Source: Paraconiothyrium sp. Pb-2020 (Eukaryota > Ascomycota > Dothideomycetes > Pleosporales > Didymosphaeriaceae). From it: DNA of 64,000 nt. Below are positions 21,584-31,441 of this stretch, one piece after another; within the stretch, counting starts at the first letter, position 1; every line of letters begins with the position of its first letter. Under the pieces are notes generated by a model. It saw nothing but the letters and a program-made list of their open reading frames with translations, was not told the DNA's origin and searched no databases. Location: assembly GCA_022419385.1 (NCBI GenBank), contig JAJUBI010000002.1, positions 4,526,001 through 4,590,000 of the forward strand. Reading direction: 5' to 3'. Position numbers and translations under genes: made by a program.

Positions 21584-22598
21584 ATGGGTGTCAAAAAGAA
21601 GGCATCAAAGACTAAGACTGCAGCCGCTGCAAGGAAGCGCAAAGTGGCAAAGCCGACGACTGAGGATATTGTGCTCAGAATTACCTCGGCATCATTACAA
21701 CTATCCCCTGACGAGATTACCACGAACTGGGATACTGGACAAAACTTCTCATACACTAGGGTCGATGTTCGCATTCTTACCTTTGCGGAGAACGACATAG
21801 CTGGGAACAATATGGAAATTCAACGAGTCAAATCAGCTTTCGAATCGTTCAATTACAGCGTTGAAGAGATCGAGATGAGCGGCCATGATGCATGGCTTAG
21901 CGTCGAAAACGAGCTTACGGCTTTCTTCAATGCTGCCAACAGAGATACTTTGCAAATTATCTACTACACTGGCCATGGATACACGAGCTGGCAGGAAGGG
22001 GGTTTAGCGCCTCTACTTAGCTTTTGCAGGTAAGTGCTACCTATTCGGCCGCATTTTCTTATCTTTTGGTTAGCTAGGAGGTAAGTAATCTAATCTGCAC
22101 TTCAGTCACGAACATTCCACGACTCCTGGGTTTTCTGAGGTGCATTGGAACAATCTGTGTCAGCTCCTCATGCGCTCTTCCAGCGATACGCTCACTATTC
22201 TCAGCTGTTGCAATGCTGGCGTTGGTTACTTAGCGGTAGATCCGAAGGACGATAATGTACCCCATGAGTACCGCAAAGTACTCATCGTTGCAAGTGGCTG
22301 GGACCAATACGCATGTTCAGGTTTTGGTATGGCCTTGACCCAGGTCTTAAGAAGCATCTCAGATAAAAGGTATGACATGCCGACAGAGATCCTGACGAAC
22401 AGAACCAACCGGCGCTTAGTTCGGATGTTCACCGATTCTCATCCGCCACCACAAGCCCATCACGGCCTTCTTCAGCGGACTTCGAGGCAGAAGATCGTTC
22501 TCAGGCGACTAGACAAGAAGGGCGGCTGGCTTCAACGATTGCGGATCATCAAGCGAAGAAATTACGCTACCCTGGCCGGAGTAACTCCAAGGAAATAG
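21584..22598 (+). CDS. Caspase-like (clan CD cysteine protease fold) protein
   Basis: Join of 21584..22029 and 22106..22598, 312 aa. The 76-nt intron (GTAAGT...TCTAATC...CTTCAG) completes AGT (Ser149) and joins the two catalytic halves. After a basic N-terminal tail (VKKKASKTKTAAAARKRK) come a strand (VRILTFAENDIAGNN), a helix with MEIQRVKSAFESFNY, and then IIYYTGHGYTS with the caspase-type His131. Exon 2 carries TLTILSCCNAGVG, with Cys184 at the position of the caspase nucleophile, followed by KVLIVASGWDQYACSGFGMALTQVL. This is the H...C dyad order of the peptidase C14 fold. It lacks the Pro-rich prodomain of type I metacaspases, and the canonical DSCHSG is LSCCNAG. The C-terminal 100 residues are basic and unlike a p10. 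Activity is unproven. A cell-death or signalling role is inference. Confidence 0.78.
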
Positions 22599-23785
22599 AT
22601 GAGGACTGGGACCGAGTCTCAGGATGCTTCAGAAGATATCGAAGATACTCATAGAATGCATTTGAGACAGCTATAGTATGGTTGAAGAGCGGGCGCGGAA
22701 GAATAGGTAGCCACTGGACGTCGGAGTGTATGGAGCTAGAGACTACCATAGGCAATCCCCGAATGACCGGATAACTTGGTTTTGGATCAACATGCCGGTC
22801 ACTCATAAGTTTGTAACCAGAAAGAACCCATTCACAGAGTATTGACTTATAGACCAGGACGTGATGTGTCGGTTCACCGCGGCGACGCATATTTCTACTG
22901 TTGCTAGTAATCGCTTTCTCCCGTCGTCGAGGATGGCGGTCTTAGATGGACGATAAGGAGGCAAACTAGATATATAATATATCGGTCATAACGAAGGCTT
23001 GTCTATCGCCGTCGAGCCAAGGCTTCTTGCGGAAGTATAGGTAATCACCTAGATAATTCGGCCAGTCGAGTACTGATGAAAGATTTCGCTATTCCTCTGT
23101 GGGTTAATTTCATTCCCCCCAAGTAACGATACGATGCGAATTTCGAACTAGATTGAGGTACGCTGTCAGTACTGCACACTTGTTCATAGGAAATCTATGT
23201 TATACCCGCCTCCAAACAGGCCCGGCAGATTAGTATCACGTGATAGTTTACACTCCGTTCGATTCAACGTCCCCAACCACTGGAGAACCCAATAGCAACG
23301 TGAATCATCCGATTCTCAAGGTTCGTAGTCGCAGATATCGAGAACCCTTATAAACTTTGAACTAGCCTACAGCTCATCAAGAGGAAGAACTGAATCAGTG
23401 CGGGAAAAGGTTGGTGACGAAGGGAAATGACCGTGGGTATAGAAGCTATCTTTATCGACCCACTGCCAGCAACGATAGCGCGCATATTCGACCCACTCTA
23501 CCCTTATCAAAAGCTTAAGAAAAGCTTGAGATCCTACACGCGATGCTGATACGATGATCGACACCGCGCTTATGGACCCTGACGAATGATGTCAGGGTTC
23601 CCATAATTAACGTCACGGCCATTCAACATATCTCTCAACTGCTCGCGAACCTTCAATTTGGTTTCTTTTTCAAAGTCCCACGAGCAAAGGCAGCCGCACA
23701 CCTTCAATGTCCGCATCTTCCTCGCTATCCGACATCGATTGTTGAGCGTTACACCAACTACCACACACAACGCAACACCGCCATA
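22599..23785. other. Intergenic, no gene seen
   Basis: About 1.2 kb between two plus-strand genes. Only short frames were seen; no repeat or RNA gene was recognised. Confidence 0.4.
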
Positions 23786-24463
23786 ATGGCCACCAAAATC
23801 CTGCAGGCAACTTTCCCCCACATGCACACCCGCTCCTCTTCCTCAACCGATGTCTCGAAAACGCCCAAATCTGGCTCAAAATCCGGCTCAAATTCACCCA
23901 CCAAATCGGGAACCAACTCACCCGCACCACAAAGACCGCAGCCCGTGCGCGCAGCATCCCATCCAGGACCCGCACCGAAAGTAAAGCAGCCCGGCCGCGC
24001 ATTCGGCACGAATTATCGTGTGAGGCGGACCCCACCGGGCTCACCACCAAATGAGCGCGTGCAGTCACAAACGCAGCCACTGGGACCCGTCCAAGCACAA
24101 TCCAGTGTGCGCGACTTTGCAAAGATTACTTCTTCGGCCGCGCACTCGCAGCCTTCGCGGCGGAAGCCCGTATACTCGATGCACGAGGCGGATCCAGCGG
24201 TAAAGGGGCGGCCGGAAGTAATGTACACGGATGAGGAGCTGTTGAAGAGGCTAAATACGATTGGAGAGGATGAGGAAACGGATATAGATCGGGTGAGGAC
24301 GGTGGAAAGGGAGAAGGAACGGGAATGGGAGGAGGAGAGAAGGAGGAAAGAGGATAGGGAAATGGAGGAGTGGAACCGGAAAGAGGCGAAGAAGGCGCAG
24401 AGTCGCATGGTGAGGGGGTTTAGTTGGAAGGGAGTTAAGAAGACAGTGGGAGGGTTTAGATAG
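23786..24463 (+). CDS. Hypothetical basic, disordered protein
   Basis: Single exon of 225 aa starting MATKILQATFPHMHTRSSSS. The N-terminal two thirds are Ser/Pro/Gly/Gln-rich (for example SGSKSGSNSPTKSGTNSPAP), predicted disordered by composition. The C-terminal third is a charged helix (RVRTVEREKEREWEEERRRK) ending in a basic FSWKGVKKTVGGFR. A short element YTDEELLKRLNTIGEDEETD precedes the helix. The stop is followed by AT-rich sequence. No recognised domain, and function unknown. The ORF is long relative to background frames and has consistent amino-acid bias, so it is probably real. Confidence 0.6.
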   Translation: MATKILQATFPHMHTRSSSSTDVSKTPKSGSKSGSNSPTKSGTNSPAPQRPQPVRAASHPGPAPKVKQPGRAFGTNYRVRRTPPGSPPNERVQSQTQPLGPVQAQSSVRDFAKITSSAAHSQPSRRKPVYSMHEADPAVKGRPEVMYTDEELLKRLNTIGEDEETDIDRVRTVEREKEREWEEERRRKEDREMEEWNRKEAKKAQSRMVRGFSWKGVKKTVGGFR

Positions 24464-24719
24464 TACGCTGAGGTTGGGCTTGAAACGATTTATCAGTTCG
24501 AAGGGAGTAAACCTTATTTGGCGCAAGACTTGAAGACATACATTCCTCGAAAATATCAATCTGCAGAAGAAGATCTATAGGCTATTTCCGACTGGTGGCC
24601 TCGGTCAGTTCAGCATACTTGCTGGATCGAGTATGGGAAAGCAGCGCTCGGAGCACGTAGCTTTGGACATATTTCTGGGTATTGACGAGCGCCACCAGTG
24701 CCATGTGCTCATCCATCAA

Positions 24720-27311
24720 CTATCCCACCACCTTTTTGTCAAACTTTGCTGACGATGCTCCCAAAGTCTCATCGGTATCCATGACTGTCCCTGCACCCGA
24801 CCCCTCATCGCTTTTGTCATACTCTTCAAACGAATCGGCATAATAGTCGCCACCGTTTTGGTACTCCCTATCAACATCAAAATCCGTCCCTTCGCTGGAT
24901 ATTCCATCCTCGGATTTCTACCTCAGAGTCATCTGAACTATCGCATTTACGTGATTGTTCGTTCTCGTTCGTAGGCCATGGCTTGTCATCCCAATAAGGG
25001 CATCCATCCTCGATACCCTTCCAGAGCAGCTCAAAATCTTTCCTCTGGTATAATCTGCTATACCGCGCAACCCTAGGTTTTCCTTTTCTGAATTCGTAGA
25101 TATCATACCCGTGTGACACAAGACAAGCGTCGAAAGCGTCCCCAACCGGACTAGTCAGATCGCGGAAGCGTTCACCCATGTCCAAGTATGCGGCATCGGC
25201 AACCGAGCAGCCCTTGTTATCTGTAGCTCTGAGGTCTGCCCCTTGCTCTAAGAGAAAGTCTAGGCAATCGCGCAACATCTCCGTATCAAGATGACAACGA
25301 CTATTCCTACATACTAGATGTAAGCAGGTCTCCCCGTCATAATTCTGATCGTGTATATTGCTTCCTTGTTCGACGAACAATCTCAGTGTACTTCGTGCCC
25401 CGCAACCATGTGCACATGCGACTAAAAATGGAGTGTTCCCGTGCGTGTCTCTTTGGTTGACCACATCGAGGTGATGGTTATCAGTGAGACTACGTTCAAG
25501 CACTAGTTTAGCCTGCATATGTCAAAACAAGCTCAATATCAGACGTGTCTCAGGGCACTTTACACATACTGTGGATGTAATACACATTGCAATACAAAAT
25601 ATTACACTCTCTCTCCCTTTTAAACCAATAGTAGGGTCAGCATCGCATCGGCTTCAAGAAGCAGCGCAGTTGTTTCGTTATTGCCGTAACTTATGGCTTG
25701 ATCCAATGGTGTTCTATGGTATCGTGGTTTCAGCATCGCAATGTGGAAGAACATTTTGCGTATAGTACGTACGTTTCGATATCTGTCCTTCTGACAACTT
25801 GATCAACATCCAAACCATTCTGGATGAGATATTTGCACATTGGGGGGTTTCTGACCGCGTACTAAATCCAAGTCAATCAAAGAGTATAGTGCAATCAAGC
25901 AAGATTATACCAACATGGAGAAGCGACCAGCCTCTTAGGTCGTGATCCCGAAGACTAGCACTACCTTCCGCAATCAGTCGAGTCAGATCTTCAACGCGAC
26001 CTGTTCTTGCTATATGGAAGACTGGAGCGTCCATTGGCAATATATTGCTGACGGACAGTCTCGGTATACTCGACAAAGCCGCATGGAGCATGGCTAAGCT
26101 TATGCGTCAACAAAAGGTTCAACGTGTATTTCTTCGTATGTATAACTCACCGCTTTGGTCAAGGTAGACCGTTATCATGCGGCAAGATGCCTTCGGCGTA
26201 TACGACACCTTGATTAGCCAGTCTTTGCCAGTGACAATCGCCGTACCAGCAGTCGTTTGGCTCGATGCGCGATCTTCTTGACTCCAGGATCGGCAACGCT
26301 TATTCGTCGTAATCGTCAAGGTACCACCTTCCATTTCAATGTATTTTCGCTTCCGTTGTTGCTGTATGATTTTTCCTGAAGGGCGGTTGAACGTGTAGCG
26401 CTTGGCTTCGCCTTTGTAAAGTCAGGCTCAGTGCCATGAAAGCTGACAATAGGGACCCTACCTATACTGTTGACGGATATGAAAGGGGCGGAGGAAACCA
26501 GGCTTGAGGCAAGCTTGAGTTCCTTAGCTAGATTCGACGCTGGTTGGACGTATGACCCAAGAGATGTCGCCGCCGCACTCTCAATCTCTGGTATCTGGGA
26601 TTCAAGATTATGGGCAGTGTCCAACAGCTTCTTAAGGTCTTCTATCAATTGTTCGGCATCCTCGGAATCTCTTGTATGTCCTTCCACATCGACCAGATCG
26701 CAGAGCCGAGATATGCTGTGCTCGAGTTCACTAGTCCATGTGGGCTTGATCTGCGACGCTGTGGTTCCTTCCACATCATGAGACAGCAAGCTCGTCGGGT
26801 CACTGTCTTCTTTGTTCAACCGACTGAACCGGTCATCTAATGTTTCCAGAATGTCTTGGATTCTCGAGAACTGCGAAGCTGACGCCGAAGTCTTCGCACT
26901 CTGATATGTGATGAGGCGCAAAGCAATGCTCGATGTGTACCCCTGAAGAATGGTCCGCATACGATCCAACTCTTTCTCGTCGAGCGCAGTCTTAAGTCGC
27001 TTCCAGAACCTCCCAAACTTCTTCGTTTGTGGTGAGATGCTTAGCTTCGAAATGCTCTCGTTAAAGCGCCTCATATCCTTTGCGCACCTCTCTGCAAGTT
27101 CGGAGACCGCGATCAGATCATTGTTATCGTGCTCACCGGCACGAAAGATACTTTCGAGTCTCTCGAGTAGGCTGCTCAGCTCTTCCACGCTGTGTATGAC
27201 ATTTTGAAGGTTACGCGGACCATCCTTGACCGCGGAAAGCGTTCCGTGAACCGCTTTGGCCGACTGCAAGGCAACCACAACGAAAGTGATGATAGCTGAG
27301 GCTCCGTCCAT
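24720..27311 (-). CDS. STAND-type N-domain ankyrin-repeat protein, broken by a 5-bp duplication and a 1-nt indel
   Basis: Exons traced on the minus strand: 26462..27311, 26151..26411, 25915..26093, 25773..25861, 25570..25713 and 25512 downward. Five introns of 50-59 nt have GT...AG ends; one donor is GTTGGT. The start MDGASAIITFVVVALQSAKAVHGTLSAVKDGP is the fungal STAND N-terminal domain (PF17111 type), with helices to about residue 240. A segment ...YTFNRPSGKII...RKYIEMEGG follows, then ankyrin repeats (DAPVFHIARTGRVEDLTRLI, GWSLLH|YAVRNPPMCKYLIQNG, TPLDQAISYGNNETTALLLEADA, GNTPFLVACAHGCG, ETCLHLVCRNSRC). In exon 5 a tandem GATGC duplication (25640-25649) shifts the frame. Near 24885-24900 a second shift ends the ORF at 24877, while an acidic tail (FDVDREYQNGGDYYADSFEEY) continues in another frame to 24720. 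Probably a signalling or self-recognition protein. Confidence 0.7.
25640..25649 (-). repeat. Frameshifting 5-bp tandem duplication
   Basis: gcatcgcatc on the plus strand reads GATGCGATGC on the coding strand. One copy fits EADADPTIG exactly in frame; two copies break it. Confidence 0.8.
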
Positions 27312-27790
27312 GGTGAGCTACTTGAAATAAGTCGTCCTAACATGTAAGCAGCGAATACCTCAAGGATAGGAACGATGATTGTGTGAAGGGAGGCGTAGAG
27401 CGTCAGGCTGAGAGGGAAGCGAGTGTGGTCACACAAGGCTAGCGAACATGGCCAGCGCAATTCAGCCTCACTTGCCTGCAGCCATCTTGCATTTGCACTG
27501 CCACCGGCGACCCCAAGGTTGACAGCACAACATGAGTGCATGTAACAAAACTCGCAAGCGCGCTTGGATATCGATCGGATGCGTGAACACCATGTAGAAA
27601 GCAACGTAGTCTCACCACGAGGGAAGGGGTATCCTCAGGCACTGAACATGATCGAAGTATGCATTCAACAACAAGTAGGGTATCATCTGCAAAAAGTAAC
27701 AATCTCAAAGAGAATATCCAAACGCCGATTAATAAAGTCGCTGTCATACGCAGAGCAGTAGCGATAACAACAGAACGCTGCTCTGTCGAC
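27312..27790. other. Intergenic, no gene seen
   Basis: About 480 bp between the start of the ankyrin gene and the stop of the next minus-strand gene. Nothing recognised. Confidence 0.35.
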
Positions 27791-30634
27791 TTAACGACAC
27801 AGCTCATCGTCACTTCCCTCGGTACTGACAACACCACCATCGACCTTCCACCACTCCCTCATCCCTTTCACGGTCTGTCTCCCACTGCGCCGCCTTCTCA
27901 AGTTCGGCGTCTTCCTTAATTGGTTGCCAACATCGTCATCTTGCTTCTTTGAAGACCTCCTCGTCTTCTTCACCAACGAAGGCATTGAACGCACATTTCG
28001 TAGCTCAGGACGTTGACTCGCGATCGATGAGCTCGACGATGAAGATGAAGCATCAGGTTTTGATTCCTCGCTTTCGCTGCTCTCGATAAGATTCAGGTCC
28101 AGGTTCTTGATCTCCGCGTATGATCTACGCTTGAGGTTCCTCAAGGCCGTATCGAGAGAAGAGCGTAAACGCTGTGAGCGGAGTGTTGACATGGTGTTGA
28201 TATTTTGCTTTTTCGTTCTTTTAGATCTTCGAGGGCCGTCGTCTAAATCACTCAAGTCCTGTTCGGTGAAGAAAAGAACAGGTGTATCGGGTGGCGTCAT
28301 CACCATACGCTTAGCAGGGATGACAACCATGGGTGAAGACGCACGAGTGTGCTTTCCGAGGCATGAGATAGAGCGGCGAGTAGTCTGCTTGATTGGCGAG
28401 GATTGGGGGACGTGATCATCTGCATCCTCATCCTCGGCCAAGGCTTCCCACATCGAAATTTTGTTGGAAGGAGTCAGTGCTGGAGGCGCTGAACTCGTCG
28501 TTATGCCGTCCTTAGCATCTTCAATATCAGACGGCTCAGGGCTTGGCAGGAGCTGCAACGTCGGTACCGGGATGCGCGAGATACGCTTCATGCTCTCTTT
28601 GGTAAATGGCGTACATGTCACCCACTCTCCTATGCCCTCTTCCCACCTGAACCCACCCACAGCAGACGGTGAGTCAGTCTTCTGAGGCGTTGGAGCAATC
28701 ACCACATGACCCTTCATCCGCATCGATTGCTCCACCTCGCGAGCATATGCCATGTGTTGGCCTTCATTGGTGCTCTGCGCAAAGTCCATAATTGACTCCA
28801 GCGCCAGCCGTTTCATCGTCCAGAGCTTATGAGGAAGACGAAGGCCTGAGATGGACAACATGCCCTGCACGAGTCGCTGAATCTGATCGAAGCCGTCGTC
28901 TTTCCAGATCCTGCCTGTCCCGCGAGCTGCAGCGGACACAAATGCAGGAAGAGTGCCCAAAAGTTCCGAATTGTCGATATGCCTGGAAGAATATTGAGAG
29001 AGAATCCAGGGTATCGCTCCTGATGCTGTGGCAATGTCGAGTGACAGCAAATCCTCATCCTGTTGGCAGCCTTCTAGATGCACGAGGAAGGAAGCGAAGA
29101 CAGCCCACACTGCACGTTGCGCGAACAGCTGCATGTGATCCTCTAGCGGTCCGAGAAGGGCCAAGTCATCCTGGATGTCTTTGCGTTTGAGCAAGTCGAT
29201 GACTATGGAATCAAGTGCCCAGACAACTCTTTTCACAGTGAGCGCGCCGGCAGGCTCTTCGCGATACTGATTGATGAGGGCTATGCTGGAGAACACGGTG
29301 AGTAAGCTGGAAAAGGTGGTATCGAGTGCATCCCGGAATTCCTGCCTTGCTGAGGGCTTGTATTGGCGCGCGAAGGTATCGATCTCGCCCGCTTCAAATA
29401 GGCTCTCATCTGGCAGACCTATGCTAGCAAACATGGCAGTTTCTAGGAAGCGGAAAGCGCTAGCTGAGCTTCGCTGATCGCCGTCGGATAGGCTGCGAAC
29501 TAGGCGGTCCCAAACTGGGCGCATGCACTCGGTCGCCATCCACTCCAAAGGAAGTAGTTCTTGTGATATCATGTACTCCAAATGGTCGTAGAGGAAGCGA
29601 TATCGGCCGGTGCGAGCTACAAAGTCCTTCACCATCCACATGTAAAGTGAACGCTGTTCGTCGAAGACATTGGCATAGAGCGTGTTGGGCATAGGCAAAG
29701 GCTTCAAACATGGCAGGAAAGATGACAGAAATTTCTCTGCCTCGTCCCATGCTGACGCATTAAGACAATGCACGACAAGCAGGTGCAGAGTCTCTAGCCC
29801 AAGTATTTGATCTCCCAATGCGTCACACAACAGCTGGGTGCCATGTGCTCGAACCACCTGCTTGAAACCACGCCAGCCCTGGCCCGGCGTTATCTCATAG
29901 AGCTGCTCAAGATAGGAGTAGACTTCCTGAGAGACGTCTGTGTCTTCATCTTCACTCTCATCATCCTTGTCAAGTTCCGCGAAGTGTTCTTCCAGCTGGA
30001 TATACTGCGGCAGCTTCCTGAGACAAGCGCTGAAAAGCGATCTTGTGCCATTCCACCTCTTCTCATCACCTGCAGTCGTCGCTTGCAGTAGATTTGCGTA
30101 CGACTCCGACAGACTTTTCACCAAGTTCCCAATATCCGCTGGCATCTGTGTTTTGAGGTCTTGTACGTTGATCTTAGCAAGTAAGGGGCCTCTGTAATTG
30201 TTGCGTTTCCTCAGAGGCGAGTCACGAAGCTGTGGGCTGTCCTGGAAGCGGTTGCCAGTGCGTGCAACCAGTGGTGTAAAGGCAATGGCCCCGGGGCGAG
30301 CATCGCGACCACCATGCAAACTCAGCCGCGACGAAGCCTTCTTCATTCCCCGACCTCCATATGTCTTCTTGCTTGCACCTCCTGACCCAGCATCGGGCAT
30401 CCAATCCGGGTCCTTTCGTTTCTCGAGCCCGCGAGGCTTGCGTGCAGGTTGGGTGACATTGGTCTTTCGTGACGAGGCTTTCAATGCGAATGCAGTCGCA
30501 GAACTTCTTCGGTCTTCGTTAGGGTTTCTTGGTCGCTCTAGCTCCTTGCGCAGCTTCGCGAGCTTAGTTTGTAACGGGCGAAGGAGCCGGTTACAGCGCG
30601 TTGTATTGAATGCTAGGTCGTCATTCGAAGCCAT
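27791..30634 (-). CDS. Large conserved-looking protein of unknown function, probably nuclear
   Basis: Single exon of 947 aa starting MASNDDLAFNTTRCNRLLRPL. I do not recognise a named family. The N-terminal ~170 residues are basic and disordered (KRKDPDWMPDAGSGGASKK). A long alpha-helical region spans about residues 170-620, for example DIGNLVKSLSESYANLLQA, ETLHLLVVHCLNASAWDEAEKFL and LTVKRVVWALDSIVIDLLKRKDI. The spacing suggests an alpha-solenoid-like scaffold. The C-terminal 300 residues are again disordered, with Ser/Pro clusters, an eight-Ser run, and strongly basic strings such as PRRSKRTKKQN and LRRRRSGRQTVKG that could be nuclear localisation signals. The ORF is intact over 2.8 kb. A chromatin or DNA-repair role is conceivable but unsupported. 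Confidence 0.75.
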   Translation of the reverse strand: MASNDDLAFNTTRCNRLLRPLQTKLAKLRKELERPRNPNEDRRSSATAFALKASSRKTNVTQPARKPRGLEKRKDPDWMPDAGSGGASKKTYGGRGMKKASSRLSLHGGRDARPGAIAFTPLVARTGNRFQDSPQLRDSPLRKRNNYRGPLLAKINVQDLKTQMPADIGNLVKSLSESYANLLQATTAGDEKRWNGTRSLFSACLRKLPQYIQLEEHFAELDKDDESEDEDTDVSQEVYSYLEQLYEITPGQGWRGFKQVVRAHGTQLLCDALGDQILGLETLHLLVVHCLNASAWDEAEKFLSSFLPCLKPLPMPNTLYANVFDEQRSLYMWMVKDFVARTGRYRFLYDHLEYMISQELLPLEWMATECMRPVWDRLVRSLSDGDQRSSASAFRFLETAMFASIGLPDESLFEAGEIDTFARQYKPSARQEFRDALDTTFSSLLTVFSSIALINQYREEPAGALTVKRVVWALDSIVIDLLKRKDIQDDLALLGPLEDHMQLFAQRAVWAVFASFLVHLEGCQQDEDLLSLDIATASGAIPWILSQYSSRHIDNSELLGTLPAFVSAAARGTGRIWKDDGFDQIQRLVQGMLSISGLRLPHKLWTMKRLALESIMDFAQSTNEGQHMAYAREVEQSMRMKGHVVIAPTPQKTDSPSAVGGFRWEEGIGEWVTCTPFTKESMKRISRIPVPTLQLLPSPEPSDIEDAKDGITTSSAPPALTPSNKISMWEALAEDEDADDHVPQSSPIKQTTRRSISCLGKHTRASSPMVVIPAKRMVMTPPDTPVLFFTEQDLSDLDDGPRRSKRTKKQNINTMSTLRSQRLRSSLDTALRNLKRRSYAEIKNLDLNLIESSESEESKPDASSSSSSSSIASQRPELRNVRSMPSLVKKTRRSSKKQDDDVGNQLRKTPNLRRRRSGRQTVKGMREWWKVDGGVVSTEGSDDELCR

Positions 30635-31278
30635 TATGGCGTATGTATATTTCGCAGCGATATAGGGTACGTATGCGTCGGTAATTATTGCATTGGAAAT
30701 ATATCAGGCGCTGCTAGAGTCTTGTCGTAGAGTGGAAGACAAGACCGCAGTGTTGATAAACATCGGCCGTCGGCGCGACAGGCAGCTAATTTAGGAATAG
30801 CGCATAGCGAGATCACATGACCCACCTTGGCCCGGGCATGGCGACGCTTCTTGCAGCGTTGACATGAGGTCAAGTACAAGCCGGTCGAAATTAGAGTAGT
30901 TCGTCTTGGAAAATTTTAGACATTCCTGTCAATCAATTGATGGCGCTGGTGTGTGAGAATCGTCTTGTTCTGAAATACCTCGCAGAGCAACGCCCACGAC
31001 ATCCTTAGCTTGATGTATGTCAATATCAAGCTGGTGATGCTCTAAAGCTAGGCCTGCATGTGATGACAGCCCTTCTAGCTGTTTTCCAAACCATAGATAT
31101 GCAAAAGGTTGTAGGCCAATCGCGCTGTTCCTATTAATGATCCGCCTCGCCTTGCTTCCGTGCCTGTACGGCAACAAAGCGGGGCAGTCTTCGCCGTTGG
31201 CAAGCGCACAAAGCCGGGTCAGAATTTTGAGACATTCGTAACTACGTCCACAATTATCATCAGACGTTTGAAAGCTGC
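30635..31278. other. Intergenic upstream of the tRNA gene
   Basis: About 640 bp. A 125-codon minus-strand frame (30929-31306) overlaps it but shows no family features and reaches to within 23 bp of the tRNA, so it is not called. Confidence 0.35.
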
Positions 31279-31287
31279 TATATATAT
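31279..31287 (+). promoter_or_regulatory. TATA-like tract upstream of tRNA-Arg
   Basis: TATATATAT ends 42 bp before the first tRNA base. Upstream TATA elements assist Pol III tRNA transcription in some fungi (for example Schizosaccharomyces). A role here is inference. Confidence 0.35.
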
Positions 31288-31364
31288 TGACCTCCAGAAC
31301 TTTCATTCATCAATCACAGAAAGTTGACGGCCGTGTGGCCCAATGGCAAGGCGCTTGACTACGA

Positions 31365-31375
31365 CTCGCTACGTT
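31365..31375 (+). other. Canonical tRNA intron next to the anticodon
   Basis: 11 nt after base 37 (boundaries uncertain by 1-2 nt), removed by tRNA splicing endonuclease in known systems. It contains CGT (31372-31374), able to pair with anticodon ACG as in typical pre-tRNA structures. Confidence 0.75.
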
Positions 31376-31390
31376 ATCAAGAGATTCCAG

Positions 31391-31441
31391 GTATGTATTT
31401 GCAATCGTAGCTCATCTGTATGGCTTACTAATCCGACTTAG
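31391..31441 (+). other. Spliceosomal-type intron inside the T stem of tRNA-Arg
   Basis: 51 nt with donor GTATGT, branch sequence TACTAAT (31426-31432) and acceptor TTAG, a length and signal set identical to the mRNA introns of this window. Splicing at these sites joins CCAG to GTTCG and restores T-stem pairing. The boundary can slide by one G. No Sm-type transcript evidence is available here. Confidence 0.7.

Noticed and set aside
30929..31306. 125-codon minus-strand frame beside the tRNA gene
   Set aside because: No domain pattern and it starts over the tRNA upstream TATA tract; probably chance.
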